Counted from the stretch's first letter, positions 55,386 to 64,000 are shown. The stretch: DNA of 64,000 nt from Leptospira sp. WS60.C2 (GCF_040833955.1 NZ_CP162133.1:496001-560000); one strand, 5' to 3'. Program-made: numbers and translations. The notes: a model not told the origin generated them from the letters alone.

Positions 55386-55763
55386 TTAAACGAAGTTGTA
55401 AGGGGGAGGAATATTTAATAAAAGGGAAGAAAGTAAATTGGGAATATTAATCCCTATCGAAAGTAGATCAACGTAAGAAACGACCAAGTCCTCGGAAAGT
55501 TCATGGTTTTTATCATCATTGATAAAATCCAAAAAGTCAGCTCTTGTGCGACTGAGAGTGGCATTGTCATCAATGGAAGTAAGCTGCGGTGTGTCAATGG
55601 CCGAATCTTCCAAAAGATCATTTGCTTGGAAATATGACTTTTTGATCTGCTTGAGATTGGTTTCGAAATACTCGGAAACTGTATCGGACGTACTCTCAAA
55701 CGGGAAACCTATTGTTGCCACAAGTAGCAGTGCAATCAGTTTGTGTGACCAGTTTCCCGTCAT
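55386..55763 (-). CDS. Small exported hypothetical protein A (LNIPPP tail)
   Basis: From ATG 55763 this 125-residue protein begins MTGNWSHKLIALLLVATIGF, a signal peptide. The remainder is polar with a C-terminal block SIGINIPNLLSSLLLNIPPP that is very similar to the end of the neighbour at 56024. No known family. It lies about 100 bp upstream of the efflux operon on the same strand, so read-through into it is possible. Confidence 0.55.
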   Translation of the reverse strand: MTGNWSHKLIALLLVATIGFPFESTSDTVSEYFETNLKQIKKSYFQANDLLEDSAIDTPQLTSIDDNATLSRTRADFLDFINDDKNHELSEDLVVSYVDLLSIGINIPNLLSSLLLNIPPPYNFV

Positions 55764-55882
55764 ATTGTCCAATTCTTCCCAACCCCGCGTGTATTCAATC
55801 CTTAAATCATGATCTTACCTTGGGAAAGCATAGAGAATTAGGCATTTTGTGTATGTTATGATAACTTTGATGTAAGGAATGA

Positions 55883-55925
55883 TAAAAAAAAGACTGCCCA
55901 GAGCGAAAAACACTCTGGTACAGTC
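55883..55925 (-). terminator. Rho-independent terminator with bulged stem
   Basis: On the minus strand GACTG and CAGAG pair with CTCTG and CAGTC, with a small internal mismatch, and are followed by eight T. It lies downstream of the 56024 gene and its first hairpin, so the two form a tandem terminator region. Confidence 0.75.
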
Positions 55926-55978
55926 GGTTAAGCTTTGGCAAATGAGAAACAATTCTATTGGAAATAATATAAAAACAT

Positions 55979-56004
55979 CCTGTGCCCCTATAACGGGACA
56001 CAGG
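55979..56004 (-). terminator. Hairpin following the 56024 gene
   Basis: CCTGTG pairs with CACAGG, with an inner CCC/GGG and one bulged base. On the minus strand it is followed by ATGTTTTTAT, a weak T-run. It starts 20 bp past the stop of the 56024 gene. This may be a terminator or an mRNA end-stabilising hairpin. Confidence 0.5.
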
Positions 56005-56023
56005 TTAAAGCGGTAGAGAGGAG

Positions 56024-56365
56024 TTAAACGGGTGGAGGTAAATTTAGATAAAGGTAAGAAAGCAGTTCAGAGTTCCACTGTGTGTGGCTTTCTGCGTTGG
56101 ATGCAAGAGAACGCAGCCAAATTCCTGTTAAACCTTTGCCATTCCAAGTGAGAATGTCTTCTAAATCTTTTGTGCCAGTTCCTTCTTCTGAAGAGGATGT
56201 TTGACTCGAGAGTAAATGGGATCCAGAAAGTTGAGACTTTCCTGTCACGCGGCTGGATTTTGCTCCACGAGTGCGGATCAGTACATTTTCTTCCGATAGG
56301 AAGGCACTGCCCAGAGAGATGGTTAGGAGTGTGACTCCCAATATGTTTGTTATCTTTCTGAACAT
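56024..56365 (-). CDS. Small exported hypothetical protein B (LNLPPP tail)
   Basis: This 113-residue protein has N-terminus MFRKITNILGVTLLTISLGS, a signal peptide. It carries a Ser-rich middle (SQLSGSHLLSSQTSSSEEGT) and ends WNSELLSYLYLNLPPPV. The tail matches the end of the neighbour at 55386 (LLS-x-L-x-LN-Ile/Leu-PPP). No known family. It is followed by two hairpins, so it probably has its own transcript. Confidence 0.55.
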   Translation of the reverse strand: MFRKITNILGVTLLTISLGSAFLSEENVLIRTRGAKSSRVTGKSQLSGSHLLSSQTSSSEEGTGTKDLEDILTWNGKGLTGIWLRSLASNAESHTQWNSELLSYLYLNLPPPV

Positions 56366-56474
56366 AGTTACAGTTTAGACGATCTCTGATTAAAATCTAG
56401 CATTTTTTTGGCCAATGCTTAGGGATTAAGCAGATCGACCAAAAAAAATAGAAAATCGTTCCATTTGCTTGGAA

Positions 56475-57887
56475 TTAGAGCACTTTCCCTGGATTCAAAA
56501 TCCCTTTTGGGTCAAATGCCAATTTGATGGCGCGCATCGTCTCCAATTCCCCTGGGGAACGAGAAAATCCCAAATATTCCTTTTTCAGAAGTCCGATCCC
56601 ATGTTCTGCCGAGATGGAACCTTTGTATTTTTGAATGAGTTGGAACATTTCGGGATCCACCTGTTTGCACTGCTTAAAGAAATCCGCATCGGAAAGATCC
56701 TTCGGCTTTACGATATTGAGATGTAGATTTCCATCTCCAATGTGACCAAATAAGGCAATGGAAAATCCTTGGTATTTTTGAGTGAGAAGGGCAGACATCT
56801 CATCTAAAAATGCCTCCATGTTGCGTAGAGGAAGGGAAATATCATTTTTATGCACTGTATAGGCAAGAGATAAAGATTCCGAAATTCCTTCTCGGTATTT
56901 CCAAAAGGTTTCATTTTGTCTGGAATTTTGTGCAATGGATCCGTCCGTAATGAATTCTTTTTCTGTGATGGCTTCTAAAATGGAGTAGAGTTTTTCCTCA
57001 TCCGTTTCTCCACTCACTTCAAATTCCATTAGCACATAGTATTTGCTAGGTGATTGGAAAGGATCAGGAACACCAAGGTGTTCTTTTACCTTCTCTAAAC
57101 AATAGTCTGTTAAAAATTCAAACGCTAGAAGAGGTAAATCAAAGTTGTGTGTTTCTTTGAAGATATCTAAGATATTCTTGTATTCTGGCACTGCTAAAAA
57201 GATCACACGGATGTCTTTGGGTGGTTTTGTGAGTTTCACAACCGCTTCTGTTATGATCCCAAGAGTTCCTTCCGATCCGATAAACAAATGTTTTAGATCA
57301 TAACCTGTGTTATTCTTGAGAATTTCTCCATTAAAACGAAAAACCTCACCTTTTCCTGTGACAACTGTAAGACCTAATACCCAATCACGGATTAAGCCGT
57401 AACGTACGACACGAACGCCACCTGCATTGGTTGCGATGTTTCCTCCAATATGACTGGAACCAGTTGCCGCAAAATCAACAGGAAAATAAAATCCTCTTTC
57501 CTCAGCTTCTTTGTGTAGGTTTTTTGTGATCATCCCAGCTTGGATGTGTAAGGTGCCAAGAAAGGGATCGAAGTCTAATACTTGATTCATCTTTGCAAGT
57601 GAGATGACAATTTCCCCATCTTTTGCAACAGCCCCACCTGCATATCCAGTCCTTCCTCCAGATGGAACAATTGAAATTCCATTTTGATACGCATAAGAGA
57701 CAATCGATGCTACATCTTCAGTGGTTTCTGGGAATACTAATACTTGGTAATTCGGTGGGTAAACTTTTGTACGATCTGTACCATAGGAATCAAACAATGC
57801 ATCATCCATAGTACCATCATTCTTCTGAATGACTTTTTTTTCTCCAATGAGTTTTCCTAATTCTGTTTTTGTTTTTGTAAAATCCAT
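56475..57887 (-). CDS. FAD-linked oxidase, GlcD/D-lactate dehydrogenase type
   Basis: This 470-residue flavoprotein has an FAD_binding_4 domain with VPSGGRTGYAGGAVAKDGEI (about residues 55-74) and SSHIGGNIATNAGGVRVVRYG (PP-loop-like FAD motif). It ends in an FAD-oxidase C domain with LFGHIGDGNLHLNI and SAEHGIGLLKK. Glycolate oxidase subunits, D-lactate and D-2-hydroxyglutarate dehydrogenases share this layout, so the substrate is not fixed. No glcE/glcF partners are adjacent. It starts 10 bp after the ppk1 stop on the same strand. Confidence 0.85.
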   Translation of the reverse strand: MDFTKTKTELGKLIGEKKVIQKNDGTMDDALFDSYGTDRTKVYPPNYQVLVFPETTEDVASIVSYAYQNGISIVPSGGRTGYAGGAVAKDGEIVISLAKMNQVLDFDPFLGTLHIQAGMITKNLHKEAEERGFYFPVDFAATGSSHIGGNIATNAGGVRVVRYGLIRDWVLGLTVVTGKGEVFRFNGEILKNNTGYDLKHLFIGSEGTLGIITEAVVKLTKPPKDIRVIFLAVPEYKNILDIFKETHNFDLPLLAFEFLTDYCLEKVKEHLGVPDPFQSPSKYYVLMEFEVSGETDEEKLYSILEAITEKEFITDGSIAQNSRQNETFWKYREGISESLSLAYTVHKNDISLPLRNMEAFLDEMSALLTQKYQGFSIALFGHIGDGNLHLNIVKPKDLSDADFFKQCKQVDPEMFQLIQKYKGSISAEHGIGLLKKEYLGFSRSPGELETMRAIKLAFDPKGILNPGKVL

Positions 57888-57897
57888 TTTGGTTCCT

Positions 57898-59976
57898 TTA
57901 GATATCTACCATATCAATTTGTGAGTTTACAGCAGGGTCATCATCTCCTGGTGTAAGTCTCGTATACGTTCCATCCGATTCCAATACGCGAGCTTGTGTA
58001 TTGTCCCTGAGAAGTAATTCTAGTATTTTTGCGATTCGTTTTTTGTGTTTGTCTTGTAGGATCGGAAACATCACTTCAATTCGGCGAAGAAAGTTTCTTG
58101 GCATACAATCTGCAGACGCTAAGTATACTTCCGGTTTCCCACCGTTCTCAAAACTATAAATCCTGGAATGTTCCAGGTATCTTCCTACAATCGAACGAAC
58201 GTTAATGCGATCAGAAACTCCAGGAATTCCGGGTCGTAAACAGCAGATTCCTCTGATAATCAAATCGATTTTGACTCCTGCTTGGGAAGCTTCATAGAGT
58301 TTTAGGATCACATCTGGATCCACAAGAGAGTTCATCTTAAAGATGACTCGTGCTTGTTTGCCTGATTTTGCGTTGTCTGTTTCTCTTTGGATGAGTCGTA
58401 AAAACTCTTCTTTTAGGAATGTTGGGGCCGCATAAATCTTGGATAATCTTGGCATTTTCCCAGAACTTGTGATTGTGTTAAACAGAATTGCCACATCTTC
58501 CGTGATTTCTGGATTGGCAGTGAAAAGGCTGATGTCTGTGTAAAACCTGGCAGTCGTTGAATTGTAGTTTCCTGTTCCCAAGTGCACATACCGATTCAGT
58601 TTGTCATCTTCTCGTCTAACAATGAGTAACATTTTGCAGTGGATTTTGAGTCCCACCACTCCATAAACAACGTGAACACCACTATCTTCTAGTTTTTTTG
58701 CCCAGCGGATGTTTCTTTCCTCATCAAACCTTGCTTTTAGTTCCACAAGTACAGTTACTTGTTTTCCGTTCTCTGCTGCTTCGCCTAAATATTGTATGAT
58801 GGGAGAATCTCCAGATGTTCGGTAAAGTGTCATCTTGATTGCAAGGACTTTTGGGTCTTGGCTTGCAATCTTTAACATATCTTCGATGGATTTAAAACTT
58901 TCGTAAGGGTGGTGGAGTAAGTGATCGTTTTTACGAATCTCGGAAAAGATCGATTCACTTTTTTTTGCAGCGAACCCCGATTTGGGAACTGGATAGGAAT
59001 ACTTGAGGTGGCTTGTTTTTTCAAGTCCTTGAAAAAACATCATATCGTTTAAACTTAGCAAGGTGGGAATTTCCATGACTTGGTATTCTTCGAGTTCTAA
59101 AAGTCCTCGGAGAAGTTCTTTGATATGGCCTGCACCAGAATGCACATCAAGTCTTACGGCATCACCCCACATTCTGTTTTTTAATTCGTTTTTCATGGTA
59201 GTGAGAAGATCACCAATGTTTTGTTCTTCATTGATGGAAATATCAGCATCTCTCACAATTTTGAATGTGTGAATTTGTTTCACATTCATTCCGTAAAATA
59301 AATCACCTAAGTGAAGTTTGATGATTTCTTCAAGAGGGAAATACCGTCTTGTATCAGAGTCTTGGTTGTGAGGTAATTGTAGAAATCTCGGTAATACACT
59401 TGGAACCTGCACGATGGCAAAGAGTTCCTTCATTTTGTTTTTGTCATCATCCGAATACAAGGTGATCCCGAGGTTCAACGTTCGGTTGAGGATATGGGGA
59501 AAGGGGTGAGACGGATCGATCGCAAGTGGAGTTAGAATAGAAGAGACTTCTCGTTTGTAATAATTTTTGACAAACTGTATGTCATCACCAGCAAGCTCAC
59601 TTGGATCTTGCACCACCACAATTTTGTTTTCTTTGAGTTCTACTAAGATCTCATCTAAGGATTCATATTGTTTTTTGACAAATTGACTGACTTTGGAGTA
59701 GAGTTCGGCAATCGTTTCAGAAGTTCGTTTTCCGTTGAGGCTTCGTTCTTCGATTCCAGCATTTTTCAGATTGAGAAGTCCCGCCACACGCACCATAAAA
59801 AACTCATCCAAATTGGATTCCGTGATGCATAAAAATTTGAGGCGTTCTAGGAGAGGATTTTCTTTATCAAAGGATTCTTCGAGTACACGGTAATTGAAGT
59901 CGACCCACGAAAGTTCGCGGTCAAAGAAGATATTTTGGTTCCCCAGTTCTATTTTTTCTGTAGGGCTAGCAGTCAT
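57898..59976 (-). CDS. ppk1: Polyphosphate kinase PPK1
   Basis: From ATG 59976 (MTASPTEKIEL) the protein has 692 residues, typical of PPK1. The N-terminal FFDRELSWVDFNYRVLEE is the family signature. The phosphorylated-His region is KIHCKMLLIVRRED, YVHLGTGNYNSTTARFYTD follows, and HSRIYSFENGG supplies the second conserved His. PPK1 builds polyphosphate from ATP reversibly. The open frame extends to 60189 but the extension overlaps the divergent fliD and is not conserved-looking. Confidence 0.95.
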   Translation of the reverse strand: MTASPTEKIELGNQNIFFDRELSWVDFNYRVLEESFDKENPLLERLKFLCITESNLDEFFMVRVAGLLNLKNAGIEERSLNGKRTSETIAELYSKVSQFVKKQYESLDEILVELKENKIVVVQDPSELAGDDIQFVKNYYKREVSSILTPLAIDPSHPFPHILNRTLNLGITLYSDDDKNKMKELFAIVQVPSVLPRFLQLPHNQDSDTRRYFPLEEIIKLHLGDLFYGMNVKQIHTFKIVRDADISINEEQNIGDLLTTMKNELKNRMWGDAVRLDVHSGAGHIKELLRGLLELEEYQVMEIPTLLSLNDMMFFQGLEKTSHLKYSYPVPKSGFAAKKSESIFSEIRKNDHLLHHPYESFKSIEDMLKIASQDPKVLAIKMTLYRTSGDSPIIQYLGEAAENGKQVTVLVELKARFDEERNIRWAKKLEDSGVHVVYGVVGLKIHCKMLLIVRREDDKLNRYVHLGTGNYNSTTARFYTDISLFTANPEITEDVAILFNTITSSGKMPRLSKIYAAPTFLKEEFLRLIQRETDNAKSGKQARVIFKMNSLVDPDVILKLYEASQAGVKIDLIIRGICCLRPGIPGVSDRINVRSIVGRYLEHSRIYSFENGGKPEVYLASADCMPRNFLRRIEVMFPILQDKHKKRIAKILELLLRDNTQARVLESDGTYTRLTPGDDDPAVNSQIDMVDI

Positions 59977-60067
59977 AATTCTAGGATTTGGGAAGGAAAA
60001 AATTCTGTAAATTCCTAATCCTTTTGTAGAATTCGACGACATTAGATTCAGAGGGATTTGGGACGAT

Positions 60068-61990
60068 ATGCCAGCATACACCATGCCGGGTCTGATGACC
60101 GGGCAAAACACAAACGATATCGTTAAAAAACTGGTCGAATTAGAACGCCGGCCCATCAAACGTTGGGAAACCGAAAATGAATATGCCAAAATGCAAATTC
60201 AGATTTGGGGAGAAGTCAAAAATCTCACAACCAACCTCCAAACGAAAACCCGTGCCCTTGTTTCGTTTACGGCTCCTTTTGCCACAAAATCCGTTTCTTC
60301 CTCCGTGGAAGGTGTGATCACAGGAGAAGCTTCCCGTGCTGCTAAGTCTGGAAATCGTGCTCTTGAAATCATCGAAATGGCAAGTAAACACCAGTTATCT
60401 GGTGTCGAGATCGATACAGACATTCGTTTACCCGAAGGAAGTTTTACGGTATATTCTGGCAAATCAAAAGAAACGGTGACGTTTCCAGGTGGAGGGCTAT
60501 CTGAGCTTTCCAATTCCATTAAAAATATGGCTGGAAGTCTTGTCGAAGCGTCCATCATCAAAATTGACAAAGATTCTTCTATCATAACGCTAACATCTGT
60601 TAAGACTGGCAAAAAAAACCAACTCCAGTTTTCGGATCCAAATGGAATTTTGAAATTGGCTGGTCTTGTTGGAGAAAATAAAGCCCAAGAAGAAGATACC
60701 AAACAGTTATTATCACTTGATGGAACCAAAGCAAAAGTTTGGGATACCGCCAAATTTAAAAAATCAGAACTCGAGACAGATAAACTTTCGCAAACGGAAG
60801 AAGGAATCTTTTTAAAACCAGATACCGCATATTCCATTCCCATCGCTGTGACCGAAATCAAAGAACGAGCTTTCCTTGAAGTGGAAGTTCTCGGAGAGGC
60901 ACCTGCTGTCATGGAAATGGGGATGTCATTTGAAAAAGAAGGAAGTGTTCGAAACAAATTCCTTCCTATCACTAAAACTGAAACCAAGTATATTTTCCAA
61001 GCGGGTGATTTTGCCAGTGATAAAAATCTCACTGCAATCATTCTTTCGAATGCAGCTACGACTCCGATTCAGATCAAATCAGTTACCTTGGTCACACCAC
61101 AAGCTCCTGGTACTGCTGAGCCTGTGAAGGTCTTACAAGAAGCAAAAGACTTAAAGATTAAAATTGATGGTGTTGAAATCACTCGCGAAACTAATGAAGG
61201 CATTGCCGATGTATTGGAAGGTATTTCATTTAATGTCCATAAAGTGACAGAAGAACCAGTGACTCTCAAAATCCATGTAGATCATGCGAAGGGTTCTGCT
61301 CTGATCAAAGAGTGGGTTGATGCTTATAATGATTTGATGAAGTTTTCTAAAGAAATCACTTCTGTTGAAAAAAATGGAAAAATTTCTGACAAAAAAGAAA
61401 GTGATGATTCCAAAGCAGCAGACATCTCTCGTGATTTTTGGGATAATAAATCCAAATCTGGCCTTCTTGCTGGTGAAAACTCAATTTTACGACTCATCGC
61501 CTCCTTAAAAACAACAGCAAATTCCTATTATCCTGCCACAAAGGAAAATGGATTTCGAGTGTTAACGGATATTGGAATTTCAACAGGTGCTGTTGGTTCC
61601 AATTGGGAAAAAATCCAAGATGGTCTTTTGCAGATTGATCAGGAAAAACTGATTGCTGTATTGTCTGAAAATCCAGATGGAGTTAGGGATTTGTTTGCAT
61701 CCGATCCAAATAACGATGCGAAGATGGAAGAAGGAGTTGGGATCAAACTTCTTGAAATCTTAAAACCATACAACCAATATGCATCAGGGATTGTCACAAG
61801 TAAGGTAAAACTCTTAGAAGAAAGTGTTGCTGGGAATAATAAAAAAATCAAAGAACATGAGTCACATCTCATCAGCTTTGAAGCCAAATTGAAACAAAGA
61901 TTTCTCTACATGGAACAAGGTGTGGGAAAAAACAAATCAGTTGGAAACTACTTACAGAATAATATGTTTAGAGGAAACGGTGGGGAATGA
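60068..61990 (+). CDS. fliD: Flagellar filament cap protein FliD
   Basis: This 640-residue protein has GLMTGQNTNDIVKKLVELER at the N-terminus, the FliD_N signature. FliD_C segments follow near the end: ENGFRVLTDIGISTGAVGSN and LFASDPNNDAKMEEGVGIKL, and a final coiled coil. FliD (HAP2) caps the flagellar filament and guides flagellin polymerisation; in spirochaetes the filament is periplasmic. The start is ATG 60068, 91 bp from the divergent ppk1. It overlaps the next gene by 4 bp. Confidence 0.9.
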   Translation: MPAYTMPGLMTGQNTNDIVKKLVELERRPIKRWETENEYAKMQIQIWGEVKNLTTNLQTKTRALVSFTAPFATKSVSSSVEGVITGEASRAAKSGNRALEIIEMASKHQLSGVEIDTDIRLPEGSFTVYSGKSKETVTFPGGGLSELSNSIKNMAGSLVEASIIKIDKDSSIITLTSVKTGKKNQLQFSDPNGILKLAGLVGENKAQEEDTKQLLSLDGTKAKVWDTAKFKKSELETDKLSQTEEGIFLKPDTAYSIPIAVTEIKERAFLEVEVLGEAPAVMEMGMSFEKEGSVRNKFLPITKTETKYIFQAGDFASDKNLTAIILSNAATTPIQIKSVTLVTPQAPGTAEPVKVLQEAKDLKIKIDGVEITRETNEGIADVLEGISFNVHKVTEEPVTLKIHVDHAKGSALIKEWVDAYNDLMKFSKEITSVEKNGKISDKKESDDSKAADISRDFWDNKSKSGLLAGENSILRLIASLKTTANSYYPATKENGFRVLTDIGISTGAVGSNWEKIQDGLLQIDQEKLIAVLSENPDGVRDLFASDPNNDAKMEEGVGIKLLEILKPYNQYASGIVTSKVKLLEESVAGNNKKIKEHESHLISFEAKLKQRFLYMEQGVGKNKSVGNYLQNNMFRGNGGE

Positions 61991-62949
61991 TGAATATTTA
62001 TATCAACGAACAACAATTAGATACTAAATTAGATGGTGAAACCAACCTCGGTCAAGTACTAGATCAAATTCAAAAATGGATCGAAGCGAATGGTAAGTAT
62101 TTACGTCACTTCACGGTGAATGGACAGGAACTCAATCGTTCTGATCTTGATTCTTTTGGAATTGAAGAAACGGAACGATTGGATTTGTATGTCGGGGAAG
62201 AATTGGATGTTATTGAGGATAGTTTAGTCGAAGTAGACAATTATGTAGACAAAGTTGGTTCCACTCTTGTGGGTCGTGATTCTTTAACAGAAAAAGAAGC
62301 TGAGGATCTAAAGGAAGGAATTCCATGGATCATTTCTATGATTCGCACAACTACCAAACTACTCAATTTAAATCTAAATCTCATCCAACCAATGGGAAAA
62401 GGGAAAAATGTAGAAGAAATTCTTGAGTCATTACAAACAGGTTCCCTAGTTTTGGATTCCACAAAAGCAATTGAGAATTTTTTGGAAGATTTACGGGATG
62501 TAAAATTGTTTTTAATGGACCTTAGTACAAGGCTTGCCGTGATGCGTTTGGATGAATCCGAACTAATTGAAATTATTTCCAAATTTGTGAACGAAAAAGA
62601 TAAAGTGATCAAAGACTTTATGCTCGTGAATGAAAATTTCCAATCTGGAAAAGATCACCTGGCTTCTGAGATTCTAAATGATGCAGTAGGTCGTTTAACA
62701 GGACTTATGTCTGCACTTGTTTCCATCCAAACTCGCCATACGGAACTTGATTGGCAGACTTTGTCCTTTGAAGACAAAAAACTGTCTGACTTAGTGGGAC
62801 AATTGAATATGACACTTTCAAACATTGCCTCTGCTATGGAAAAAAATGACATTGTATATGCGGGTGATATTTTGGAATACGAACTTCCTGAAATCTTAGA
62901 ATCGTTAGTTCCTTTCCTTTCCCTAGTTCTAGAAAAGGTAGCCGTTTAA
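61987..62949 (+). CDS. FliD-coupled hypothetical protein, ubiquitin-like N-terminus and helical body
   Basis: This 320-residue protein has no signal peptide. The first 75 residues (MNIYINEQQLDTKLDGETNL, then TVNGQELNRSDL and ERLDLYVGEELDVI) look like a small beta-grasp fold. The remainder is helical with long amphipathic helices and Leu-rich segments. Its ATG lies inside the fliD stop (ATGA overlap), so expression is linked to the cap protein. A chaperone or export-partner role, as for FliT or FliS, is plausible but unproven. It meets the next gene tail-to-tail (4 bp overlap). Confidence 0.6.
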   Translation: MMNIYINEQQLDTKLDGETNLGQVLDQIQKWIEANGKYLRHFTVNGQELNRSDLDSFGIEETERLDLYVGEELDVIEDSLVEVDNYVDKVGSTLVGRDSLTEKEAEDLKEGIPWIISMIRTTTKLLNLNLNLIQPMGKGKNVEEILESLQTGSLVLDSTKAIENFLEDLRDVKLFLMDLSTRLAVMRLDESELIEIISKFVNEKDKVIKDFMLVNENFQSGKDHLASEILNDAVGRLTGLMSALVSIQTRHTELDWQTLSFEDKKLSDLVGQLNMTLSNIASAMEKNDIVYAGDILEYELPEILESLVPFLSLVLEKVAV

Positions 62950-63161
62950 GGTTTTTCATTGGCAGGGAATTGGTTGGAAAGCCAGTTCCCGAGCCCAAAT
63001 AAAATTCCCACACCAAACACAACAGCCCCCCAAATCAGATTCAAATTCCAACCAAGGGATTTTGTATACATAGGATCTCCTTCCGTTAAGTATCCATAAC
63101 CGAAAAGGATGGAACCTATAAGTAAAAACAATGCGGACAAAATGGAAGCTAAGGAAATCAT
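62946..63161 (-). CDS. Small two-helix membrane protein
   Basis: This 71-residue protein from ATG 63161 has two hydrophobic stretches: LASILSALFLLIGSILFGYG (residues about 4-23) and LIWGAVVFGVGILFGLG (about 43-59). No cysteines. A GTG at 63164 would add one codon. The function is unknown. It ends 4 bp inside the preceding plus-strand gene and is divergent from the HAD gene by 93 bp. Confidence 0.6.
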   Translation of the reverse strand: MISLASILSALFLLIGSILFGYGYLTEGDPMYTKSLGWNLNLIWGAVVFGVGILFGLGNWLSNQFPANEKP

Positions 63162-63254
63162 CACATGATTCTAACCAAACTTTCACCGTATGACAAGCCA
63201 TAATTCCAAGCCAAACCGTTGACAGAAGGAATTGTATCGGTTTCCCTTTCCGAT

Positions 63255-64000
63255 ATGGCCTTATTTTTAGATTTAGACAATACCATCCTTCCCTCCCAAA
63301 AAGCTTATCTTTATGCCATTGAAAATTGCGCAAGAGACTGGGAAAAACGAGGATTAGGTGACAATTTCTTGGAGTTGTATGAAGTAGCGAGGAATCAGGT
63401 AAAGGCTCAACTCAAACATCATAGCTCCAATCGTTTGCGATTGTTATGTTTCAAGTTGCTATGGGAGATACATAGTTCTACTCATAAGAATGGATTTCAA
63501 ACCCAAGATATCCAAGATGTGTTATGGATGGAAGATCGGTATTATTCGCATTTTCTCTCGTATTATGCAGAAGAAAAAAAGAAAGAGAACTATCAAAAAT
63601 CTTTATTTCCTTTGCTTGTGTCTCTCTCGAAAGAGTTTCCCGTTTTTCTTACAACGAATGAAACTCTTCGTACGCAGTTACTAAAGATCCAAGGGTTTTT
63701 GCCAGATGAATTTCGGTTCACACTCATCACATCCGAAGAAGTAGGTTTTGAAAAACCCTCGAACGAATTTTTTCAGTATGTGCTAAGGAAAACTGGAGAA
63801 GATCCAGAGGACTGTATCATTTTAGGAGATAGTTGGGAAGATGATATCTTGGGGGCAAACTCTCACGGAATTTCAGGCATTCATATTCCAGAGATGTGGG
63901 GAGAGGGAGATGAGATGAATGTTTTGAGTGTAGACGAAATCTCTGCCGTTCAGAAAGATCGAAATGCCAAGCCCAAAGCAAATCACGCAGATCTAGATAT
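63255..64000 (+). CDS. HAD-superfamily hydrolase, partial (3' end outside window)
   Basis: From ATG 63255 the frame is open to the window edge (about 248 codons), so the 3' end is missing. Motif I is FLDLDNT with nucleophile Asp 6 and Asp 8. Motif II is LTTNE, motif III is the Lys in GFEKPS, and motif IV is GDSWEDDILGA. This is the standard HAD layout with a C1-type helical cap between motifs I and II, as in beta-phosphoglucomutase-like and pyrimidine 5'-nucleotidase-like enzymes (YjjG family). The substrate is unknown. Confidence 0.85.
   Translation, partial: MALFLDLDNTILPSQKAYLYAIENCARDWEKRGLGDNFLELYEVARNQVKAQLKHHSSNRLRLLCFKLLWEIHSSTHKNGFQTQDIQDVLWMEDRYYSHFLSYYAEEKKKENYQKSLFPLLVSLSKEFPVFLTTNETLRTQLLKIQGFLPDEFRFTLITSEEVGFEKPSNEFFQYVLRKTGEDPEDCIILGDSWEDDILGANSHGISGIHIPEMWGEGDEMNVLSVDEISAVQKDRNAKPKANHADLD

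Noticed and set aside
55807..56001. 64-codon minus-strand frame between the two LNxPPP genes
   Set aside because: It overlaps two terminator hairpins and has no ribosome site, so it is unlikely to be translated.
60199..61041. 280-codon open frame antisense to fliD
   Set aside because: It lies wholly inside fliD, has no family motif, and its composition mirrors fliD codon structure. It is a shadow of the real gene.
1..64000. tRNA genes, rRNA, CRISPR array, IS or prophage
   Set aside because: By reading the intergenic gaps, no cloverleaf, repeat-spacer pattern, transposase motif or inverted terminal repeats were seen. A tool run (tRNAscan-SE, CRISPR finder, ISfinder) would settle this.

Overview
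The window looks like chromosomal DNA of a spirochaete of the genus Leptospira, probably from the saprophytic L. biflexa-like group. This is an inference from moderately AT-rich DNA, many lipoproteins and small exported proteins with leptospiral-style signals, a DUF1574 protein beside an MBOAT acyltransferase, flagellar fliD, and several GAF/PP2C and adenylate cyclase signalling proteins. No tRNA, rRNA, IS element, CRISPR array or phage gene was seen. Coding density is very high: no gap without a gene exceeds 300 bp, and many neighbours share ATGA or TGATG stop/start overlaps.

Layout. 1-2.1 kb (+): tail of a PDZ protease, ruvB and a TonB-like protein. 2.1-5.6 kb (-): a beta-lactamase-fold lipoprotein, sufE and small envelope proteins. 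5.6-11.9 kb (+): a tight operon with a 59-aa zinc-ribbon gene, rsmD, a PBP1C-type murein synthase, a thioesterase, a PP2C phosphatase and an LptF/LptG permease. 12.0-14.3 kb (-): a DprE1-like oxidase and a DprE2-like reductase. 14.3-17.4 kb (+): NYN nuclease, MBOAT and DUF1574. 17.4-26.6 kb (-): an adenylate cyclase-FecR-Fn3-like operon, a lipoprotein/outer-membrane protein pair, truA and a DUF2225 protein. 26.8-28.8 kb (+): an exported protein and a PlsC-like acyltransferase. 28.8-31.1 kb (-): a degenerate isochorismatase domain fused to a small-molecule-kinase-like domain, coupled to a dual-specificity phosphatase. 31.2-31.5 kb (+): an exported protein made of 11-residue repeats. 31.5-33.5 kb (-): an LtaS-like phosphotransferase. 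33.6-38.6 kb (+): a split biotin-dependent carboxylase alpha chain, an Omp85-type barrel, a DUF1566 lipoprotein and a SprA-like zincin. 38.6-42.5 kb (-): engB, a tilS split by an A10 tract, and a GAF-PP2C phosphatase. 42.6-44.9 kb (+): a sigma-54 activator with a coupled 37-codon upstream ORF and a candidate sigma-54 promoter. 44.9-46.0 kb (-): thiD and an alkyltransferase-like gene. 46.1-48.7 kb (+): a DUF455 protein, a c-type cytochrome and a porin. 48.8-55.3 kb (-): a CzcCBA-type metal efflux operon with an extra outer-membrane gene. 55.4-60.0 kb (-): two small exported proteins with a shared tail, a GlcD-type oxidase and ppk1. 60.1-64.0 kb: fliD and a coupled partner gene, a small membrane protein, and a HAD hydrolase cut by the window edge.

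The main themes are envelope biogenesis (PBP1C, Lpt, LtaS-like, Omp85, MBOAT/DUF1574), signalling (two PP2C phosphatases, a cyclase, a sigma-54 activator, a kinase-phosphatase pair) and RNA maintenance (rsmD, truA, tilS). The points most worth a second look are the tilS frameshift, the isochorismatase-kinase/phosphatase pair, the DprE1/DprE2-like pair, the coupled leader ORF of the sigma-54 activator, and the repeat protein at 31.2 kb. All functions are assigned by reading motifs; no database search was possible.
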